Origin: Boswellia sacra
Taxonomy: Eukaryota > Streptophyta > Magnoliopsida > Sapindales > Burseraceae
Assembly: GCA_013180625.2 (NCBI GenBank)
Contig: SNVD02007596.1
Location: 1 to 64,000 of the forward strand
DNA: 64,000 bases
Reading direction: 5' to 3'
Below are positions 57,645-64,000 of this stretch, piece after piece; positions within the stretch are counted from its first letter, which is position 1; the number at the start of each line of letters is the position of its first letter. Under the pieces are notes generated by a model. That model saw only the letters and a list, made by a program, of their open reading frames with translations. It was not told the origin of the DNA and ran no database searches. Position numbers and translations under genes: made by a program.

Positions 57645-57720
57645 CAAAAAAAAGTCAAAAAAAAAAGAAGAAATGAACTAAAAAAGAGATAGAGAAAATG
57701 CAAAAAAGAAAAGAAGAGCG
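57645..57720 (+). repeat. Homopurine tract of element B
   Basis: A/G run between the CTCGAGG module and the TTTATCATACC module, matching tracts at the same place in A and D. Confidence 0.6.
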
Positions 57721-58724
57721 CTAATCCTATTGCTCGTAAAGCTTAGGGGTCTAGCCACTCGAAGTCAAAAGCAAAGCAAACATAGTGGGTGAAAACTCAA
57801 AGTTTGAAGATACAAATGGAAGAAGCTGATGCTCTCAATTAAAACCTAGAATGGTTGTATGATTATGAGTGAGATAACCTTATAGTCTCCTTTATCATAC
57901 CTTGACCCTAGCCTATTATTACAAGCTTGATAAAGCCATAATGATCATTGATGTTGTGATGAGCCCACATTAGTAGAGAGTGGTGTAAAAAGCAGGCATA
58001 TGATAGTCCTTTTATCTTTAGAGATTAATCACTAGTTTCTATTTGCATAAAGCTATTCGAGTCTTACCAAATGAAGTATGATTGGTCACACACGCGCGCG
58101 CACAACACACACGAAGAATCTTGAATGAAATAATTCTGATTTAGAGTTGAAATTGTGAACAATCACGATGTCAATGCATTATCGTTGAGCTATTGAATTC
58201 GAGAAATCCTTGAGAAACTTGAATGTAAATCAAATTGATATACAACTCACATTCAGCATTTCAACTTATTATTGGAGGATACTGGTTTTATTGAAAACAT
58301 GTCAAAAAGAAGAAAATTTGTCAACAATTTCTATTAGGTATCAAAGAAGCAACTTTACCACCAACAGTGAAGAAGCATGACCTATGGAAGAAATTAGTTA
58401 TTTTGTCTAGCATAGATGTCTACAAAGAAAGAGGAATAATGTCTTTAAAGTTGGATGAAGAAATTCCCCAAGATGATACTAAACTCTTCATATAGGGGGT
58501 AAAGAATTACCCATCCATCTTCATGAGTGAAAAGAAGTAAAGGAGAAAGAGTTGTCCAATTATCTTGAGTAAAAGAAGCAAAGGAGCAAAGAATTGCCCT
58601 AATCATCTTGAAAATCAAGGCAGATAGATTTATCTCAATCTTCTTAGAGGAAATGTAAGAAAATGATGCTAGAATGGACAACCTCTCTTGTAGCCAAATA
58701 TGAAGAAGAAAGAAAAATAAGAAA

Positions 58725-59055
58725 AAAACCTGCTAAGTCAAAAACCTTGAAAAGGTGACTTAGGCAAAAATTAAGGCAAGTCTGCTAAGCTGAAAACCCA
58801 AAAGGGCAACTTAAGCAAAAGTTAGGCCATGAAAGAAAAGAAGAAAAAGTTCACTGAATTGAAAACTCAAAAAGGACAGCTTAGGCAAAAGTTAGGACAA
58901 ACTCACAAAGTCAAAAACCTGAAGAGGGCGGTTTAGGCAAAAATTAGAGTATTAAAAAAAGAGATAAAGAGAGAGAGAGAGAGATGAAATGAAAATGAAA
59001 AATGACTGAATCTGCTAAGTCAAAAACCTTAAAGGGTGACTTAGCAAAATTTAAG
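58725..59055. repeat. Degenerate ~60-bp repeats in element B
   Basis: About five units containing 'ctgctaagtcaaaaacctt' and 'gtgacttaggcaaaaatta', interrupted by A/G-rich spacers including a (GA)n run at about 58970-58985. Confidence 0.7.
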
Positions 59056-60349
59056 GTTAGAAGAAAAACCTGAAGAAGTAGAAGACTGCTGACTTAGATC
59101 AACCATGACTCGATCCAGTCCAATCAATGTCTTAGTTAGAATCAAGAGAACTGTGGTGAAACCAGGTCCTATATGAGGAATGCTGGCTACAAGATGTGGA
59201 TCTCTGAGACCATCTAGTGAAACCAATAGAAATTGTGTAAGAAGGCAGGACTGAAGAAGGCAAGGCCAACTAGACGAGGTCTTATCCATCATCTCGAGTA
59301 AAGGCATGATCAAAGATAATATTACTCTATTATCTCTAGCATGGATACCCATGGTAGAAATTGAAAAGTTAGAAAAATTGGCAAGGTTAGACATAAATGG
59401 TGTTTGAGCAACGGGCAGAATGATGCTCTCAGAGCTAGATGAATGACAATCGAGTATAGCAGACGATTCCTTAGACAAGAGACAAAGCTCTTGCCCATTG
59501 AAGCGGAAGATATTATTGTAAGAATCCTAGAAGATCATGGAGTCCTCTACATGTCGAAGAAACTTCAAATTGTAGAAGCTGCTAGGTTCGAGCCGCTTTA
59601 AGTCATCGCCCTTTAGAACTTCAAAAAAAGAAAAAACGCTAAAGAACTCAGACATGTTAGGAATTGGGAGAAGGGCTGTTAAATGGTAGAAGGAAAAAAG
59701 AGAAGGTCGATGGCAACTGTCCTCACTCATCATCACCAAAATTAATTGAAGAAGCAGCAACTTGAGCTTAAAGATGCTTAACCTCTCACTCTAGACACTG
59801 GATTTACAGGCGACCAGTCTAGTCCAAGCAATAAATATATAGTTAGAAAAATAGACATCATGCATACATGAATTATAAATCCTTTTCTTACAGGAAGTAT
59901 GATCCAGAATGAAGCATAGTTCAAAAGTGACCAAGTTTTTGTAGAATCACAAAGCAATATAAAATATTGGGGGTAATCGCAAAAGAAATGGGAATAGAAA
60001 CAACACGATATGCAAGTTACTTGGACAAGCAGCTTAGTCTCGATGAGATATAATAATTGCTTAAAGCAACATGATATGCTAGCTTGGATTAAGTTTTTAA
60101 GCAGTACAACATGCCAGAAGAAGGACAACCTTATAGATAAGGATTACCATAATAATAAGGATCGCTATAGTTAAAGAAAGTCGAAAAAGATCACATCTGA
60201 GAATAAAGATTTGAGACGGTCAACCACACAAGACGTGCGAGTACAGTCTAGAAGACACTCAGTTTGCAAGATTTACAAATCGCCTAGAACAAGTCAAACT
60301 TCCTCAAAGAAGCTCACATGGTCGAAATGAGACATAAGAGTTCGTAAGA

Positions 60350-60448
60350 AGAATATATTACCTTAAAGAAAGAATCTACCTTGAAGAAGGCATCCACCTC
60401 GAAGAAAGAATCTCCCTCAAAGAAAGCATCTATCATGAAGAAGGCGTC
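60350..60448. repeat. 18-bp repeats at the solo-LTR insertion site
   Basis: Units such as 'atccacctcgaagaaaga', 'atctccctcaaagaaagc' and 'atctatcatgaagaaggc' repeat with an 18-base period. The array continues at 62274-62305 on the other side of the solo LTR. Confidence 0.6.
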
Positions 60449-60764
60449 TGTTGACCCAGGTATGGCAACCCAAGAGGGAGGGTGAATTGGGTTTTTATTT
60501 ATAAAAACGGATTTAGAAAACTTTTCTTGAAAGATCAAAATTATTTAAATCTTTCTTTAAGAGCAAAGGTGAAGAAGATGAAAATAGAATGCAATCAAGA
60601 GAATGGGAATAAAGAACAATCACAAGTGCAAGTAAATGTAAAGAGGATAGGGATAGAGAGAGTGCAAACTCGATGTACGTGGTTCGGCAAACCTTGCCTA
60701 CGTTCACGGGCTCCTAGCTCCACAAGCTAGGCTTTCCATTAAGTTATAGAAATCTTTACAACTT

Positions 60765-61050
60765 GCTTGATGAACAACCTCACCAAGACTTTTTCCTTCA
60801 ACCCTTGATAACACCACACCAAGAGTTCTTCTTGATGAACAACCTCACCAAGACAACTTTTTCAACTCTTGATAACACCACACCAAGAGTTCTTCTTGAT
60901 GAACAACCTCACCAAGGCAACTTCCTTCAACTCTTGATAACACCACACCAAGAGTTCTTCTTGATGAACACCTCACCAAGGCAACTTCCTTCAACTCTTG
61001 ATAACACCACACCAAGAGTTCTTCTTGATGAACAAACTCACCAAGGAAAG
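60765..61050. repeat. 64-66-bp tandem repeat in the solo LTR
   Basis: 'cttgatgaacaacctcacca' recurs at 60765, 60831, 60895, 60960 and 61024, giving five units. The 131-codon frame through it is a by-product of the repeat. Confidence 0.9.
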
Positions 61051-61359
61051 AGTTCTCTCAAGGATAACTTTATCCTTTACAAGAAGATCTCACTCTCACT
61101 ACAATACAAAAACAAAGAAAATTTCTACAACAAAAGTACAACTCTCTTCAAAGAGTAGATAAAGAATATAAAAGCTCTCTAGACTTGATATTTCTCTTGT
61201 TTTTTTTGCTTGATAAAATGATTCTCTTGCACTTATTGAATGCATCGGAGAATGGCTCCTTTTATAGGCAAATGGATGAACTTAATCAAGTGAAGACACC
61301 ATCTCCAAATTTTCTACCCACCATAAAAATCGTAATTTTGTCTGCCATTTTTGTCAATG

Positions 61360-62055
61360 TTACGTTTGAAATTTGAAAATATTCAAAACATAAAAGATCT
61401 GCACATTTGAATAACTTTCCAACGCATCAAGAATCAAGTCATTTGGATATCTGTAGCTCAAGATATGGCCAAAACACCATTCGGTGCTCATGTGACTTGA
61501 TTTTTCTTTCTTGTGTCAGTCCACCAAATTGAATGATAATTTTGTCAGCCTTCCGTTTGAAATTTGAATTTCTTAAAAACATAAAAGATCTGCATATTTG
61601 AATAAGCTTTCCAAAACATTAAGAATCAAAGCATTTGGATATCTCTATCTTAAGATATGGCCAAACACCATTCGGTGCTCATGTGAGTTGATTTTTCTTC
61701 TCTGTGTCAGTCCACCGAATTGCATGTCAATTATGTCAGCCTTCCATTTGAAATTTGAATTTATTAAAAACATATGAAATGTGCTTCATTAAGTCCTCTT
61801 TCCAATGCCGTAAGAATCAAGTTATTTTGATTTTTTTAGCTCAAGATATGTCCAAAAGAGTATTCGGTGCTCATGTCAGCTGCTTCCATTTGTCTTTCAA
61901 TTGCATGATGATTTGGACAACCTTACACTTGAAATTTGAATTTCTTTAAAACATATGAAATGTTATAAATTGAGTAAGCTTTCCAAAGGCTCAAGAATCA
62001 CATCATTTGGACATTTGTAGAGAAATATATGACCAATTGATTGAATATTACTCAT
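61360..62055. repeat. ~185-190-bp tandem repeat in the solo LTR
   Basis: Almost four units, with starts ('gtttgaaatttga' or variants) at about 61364, 61555, 61746 and 61928. Each carries 'aagaatcaa.tcatttggat', 'ctcaagatatggcc' and 'cattcggtgctcatgt'. Confidence 0.85.
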
Positions 62056-62374
62056 GTGTCACATTCCTTGAATCAAACCTTGTTCTTAAACTTTGGTGCC
62101 TTTAACATGTAGTCTTCTCCTTAGCTTCAACACTTTATTTTAATAAGCCTCTTCTTGATTTTACAATTATTTCAATAATATTACTCTTGCACATAAATAA
62201 ACATGTTAGTAAATCACAATGAATCAATGCGTATTGTTATCATCAAAATTATCATGTAGCCTTAGGGCTAACAGCATCCACCTTGAAAAGGCATCTCTTT
62301 TATTGCAGGAATTTAAAGTCTACCCTACAGAAGGAAATTTTGAAAAAGAAATTTAAAGTTGACCTTGAAAGAGT

Positions 62375-62555
62375 TGAAAAAAAAAAAGAAGATTCATAGT
62401 AAGACAGTTCGAAGGGTAAAGGGTAAAAGAAAAAAGAGAAAGAAGAAAGAGAGAAGAGAGAGAAAAAGAAAGAGAAAGAAGAGAGAAAGAAGAAAAAGGG
62501 GAAAAGAGGAAAGAAAGAAGAAAGAAGAAAGAAAAACAAAAAGAGGGATTCTTCA
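62375..62555 (+). repeat. Long homopurine (GA-rich) tract
   Basis: About 170 bases almost entirely A/G on the plus strand. Overlapping frames on both strands are low-complexity artefacts. Confidence 0.8.
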
Positions 62556-63109
62556 TTAATCCTAAGACGCTGAAAGAATTTTCGATCAAAACCGATGATA
62601 AGCACTCGGCCATATCAATACCTTAGTAACTCACAAGGAAAAAAGAGTAACATTAGTAGATAAAATCTTTGACCGAAATCACATGAAAGAATTTCTCCAG
62701 ATATTAGAAAGCAATTTGTTAAAGAACACACTGAATAAGGTATAAATTTTTTAATTGATTTTACAGCATTAAGAAATGTTTAAATCTTGCAGGAATTCGC
62801 AAAGACAAGAGATAGATCCCCAATGAGTCAGATAATGAACAACATGAATATGAGAATGAAGAATTCAAGAAAATTTCCCTAGTGAACCAGAAGAAATTGA
62901 GAATAGAAGCAAGAATAAAAGCGCATAATAAATACAAAGATTGGAAGAAGCATAAGGAATACTTAGAAAAGGGGTATGAAACCCAGCGAATGCAAAGTCT
63001 AAAGAGATCAAAGAAAAACGAAGAATACCTAGCCAAAGGCATGAAGAGTGAAAAGGTCTAAAGACCGCGAAGCAGTGCATGATAGAAGTTTTCCCGATGG
63101 GCATGCATT

Positions 63110-63445
63110 AGAAGGAAACCCTAAAAAATATGTGCACTTAAGAGTGTTTTAAGCCCTTAGAATAGGCACAAGCCCTAAAAAGAGGCACACTAAAAAGTGT
63201 TAAAAACCCTAAGAAGTATGTGCACTTAAGAGTATTTTAAGCCCTTAGAATAGGCACAAGCCCTAATAAGAGGCAAACTGAAGAGTGTTGCAAACCCTAA
63301 GAAGTAGATGCACTTAAGAGTGTTTTAAGCCCTTAAAATAAACACAAGCCCTAAGAAGAGGCACACTGAAGAATGTTGAAAACCCTAAGAAGTAAGTGCA
63401 CTGAAGAGTGTTAAAAACCTAAGAAGTAGGTGCACCGAAGAGTGT
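63110..63445. repeat. 88-bp tandem repeat in element B
   Basis: 'gtgcacttaagagtgtttta' landmarks at about 63132, 63221, 63309 and 63397 give an 88-89-base period. Each unit also carries 'cccttagaataggcacaagc' and 'aaccctaagaagta'. Confidence 0.9.
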
Positions 63446-63479
63446 TTTATTGTAAGCATCGTACGGATACTTTCTAACC

Positions 63480-63775
63480 CTCGAACGGGCACATCCACCT
63501 TACATAGGCGTGTTCGCCCTTGAACGGGCATCTCAACCCTTAAATGGGTACATCCGCCTTAGATAGGCACGTTTGTACTTGGAAGGGCATCTCAACCCTT
63601 GAATGGGCACATCCGTCCTTAGATGGGCACACTCACCTTCGATAGACAGGTTCGCCCTCAAATGGGCACACTCACATTAGATAGGTACGTTAGTCCTTGG
63701 ATGACCACATCCGCACTTGAATGGACACCTCAGCCCTTAGATGGGCACACTAGTCCTTGAATAGACACATCTTTT
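63480..63775. repeat. 20-bp tandem array in element B
   Basis: About 14 degenerate units around 'cccttgaatgggcacatccg'. The GGGCA core recurs at 20-base steps (for example 63526, 63546, 63585, 63605, 63625). Directly follows the 88-bp array. Confidence 0.85.
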
Positions 63776-63932
63776 TATGGGAATAGAAGAAGAGAGAGAG
63801 ATGATGAGAAAGCCTAAAAGATGGAGGACAAAGTCAAAGATGTTGAGATGAAAGAAAGAAAGACAAACTAAGAGTACTTTGTCGACTTTTATATCTCACA
63901 AACCTCTCCAAAGTAGGATAAGCTATAGAAAC

Positions 63933-64000
63933 TTAATTTTTTAGGCTCGATGATGAAATGAAAATGAATGTCGAGCAAAAAAAATGGCCAAAATACCCTT
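63933..64000 (+). repeat. Start of the 3' LTR of element B
   Basis: 'ttaggctcgatgatgaaatg', then 'aatgaatgtcgagc' and 'aaaataccctt', parallels the beginning of the 5' LTR at about 52403-52500. Cut off by the window. Confidence 0.7.

Larger units (their letters stand above)
60449..62273 (+). mobile_element. Solo LTR (about 1.8 kb) nested in element B
   Basis: Starts TGTTGACCC and ends GGGCTAACA, whose reverse complement starts TGTTAGCCC, as expected for LTR termini. Flanks GCGTC (60444-60448) and GCATC (62274-62278) match at 4 of 5 positions. No internal domain or second LTR, hence a solo LTR. Orientation is inferred. It contains two unrelated tandem arrays. Confidence 0.7.
52403..64000 (+). 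mobile_element. Element B: long gag-only LTR retrotransposon, cut by the window end
   Basis: The 5' LTR (about 52403-54400) resembles that of A. Then come the palindromic leader, gag remnants (55162-57010, with a hAT-like insertion), a long non-coding body with the same modules as A (CTCGAGGCGAAATCCTAGG at about 57376, homopurine tract, TTTATCATACCTTGACCC at about 57892) and several tandem arrays. The start of a 3' LTR follows: AGGCTCGATGATGAAATG and GAATGTCGAGC from about 63933 to the end. No pol domain is present in the roughly 9.5 kb between. A solo LTR of another family (60449-62273) is nested inside. Its PBS is no longer recognisable. Confidence 0.75.

Noticed and set aside
60765..61050. 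CRISPR-like array
   Set aside because: Units are contiguous 64-66-bp tandem repeats without unique spacers, in a plant retrotransposon LTR.
60763..61158. 131-codon frame with repeated QPHQ/EFFLM-like units
   Set aside because: Produced by the 64-66-bp tandem repeat inside a solo LTR; no start context or family.
62300..62613. Overlapping Lys/Arg/Glu-rich and Phe/Ser-rich frames on both strands
   Set aside because: Low-complexity translation of a homopurine tract.

Overview
This is a plant nuclear window, most likely from a eudicot. It has one intron-split nuclear gene with GT..AG introns, a plant cytokinin-activating LOG coding sequence, a UGT91-like glycosyltransferase relic, long AT-rich spacers and a dense, nested population of plant-type LTR retrotransposons and TIR transposons. 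The species cannot be named from the sequence. No CRISPR array, operon, rRNA or convincing tRNA gene was seen.

Host genes. (1) 405-1055 (+) is an intact, intronless LOG-type phosphoribohydrolase. (2) 18919-20303 (-) is a UGT91-like glycosyltransferase broken by a frameshift and several stops. (3) 42049-49381 (-) is a 15-exon gene for an MRD1/RBM19-type pre-rRNA processing protein. Its exons join in frame to an 821-residue, five-RRM protein, and its start codon is split by the first intron.

Layout. 1-1.1 kb: LOG with a duplicated G-box upstream. About 1.84-4.43 kb: 3' part of an LTR element (D) with its 3' LTR. 4.43-10.53 kb: a minus-strand gag-only element (A) with LTR, tRNA-Arg-type PBS and decayed gag. 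10.53-12.35 kb: the 3' end of another D-like element (C). 12.7-16.5 kb: a probable very long gypsy LTR. 16.9-18.2 kb: an AT-rich TIR element. 18.9-20.3 kb: the UGT pseudogene. 20.8-28.6 kb: AT-rich TIR-type DNA carrying coding-like GC-rich segments, split by a complete copia element (21304-26116). 29.9-34.5 kb: a chromovirus that has lost its RT and RNase H in frame. 35.1-41.1 kb: a second gag-only element (E), with one LTR split by a hAT-like insertion whose empty site survives in the other LTR. 42.0-49.4 kb: MRD1. 50.4-51.5 kb: a second hAT-like element. 52.4 kb to the window end: a long gag-only element (B) of the same family as A, itself carrying a third hAT-like element, a solo LTR and several tandem arrays; its 3' LTR begins about 60 bases before the window ends.

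Most of the DNA is thus non-autonomous transposable elements: two gag-only LTR families lacking pol, and a TAGGG(T/A)TGGCAA-ended hAT-like family with 8-bp target duplications. A, B and D share a chain of conserved non-coding modules, which is the most unusual structure in the window.
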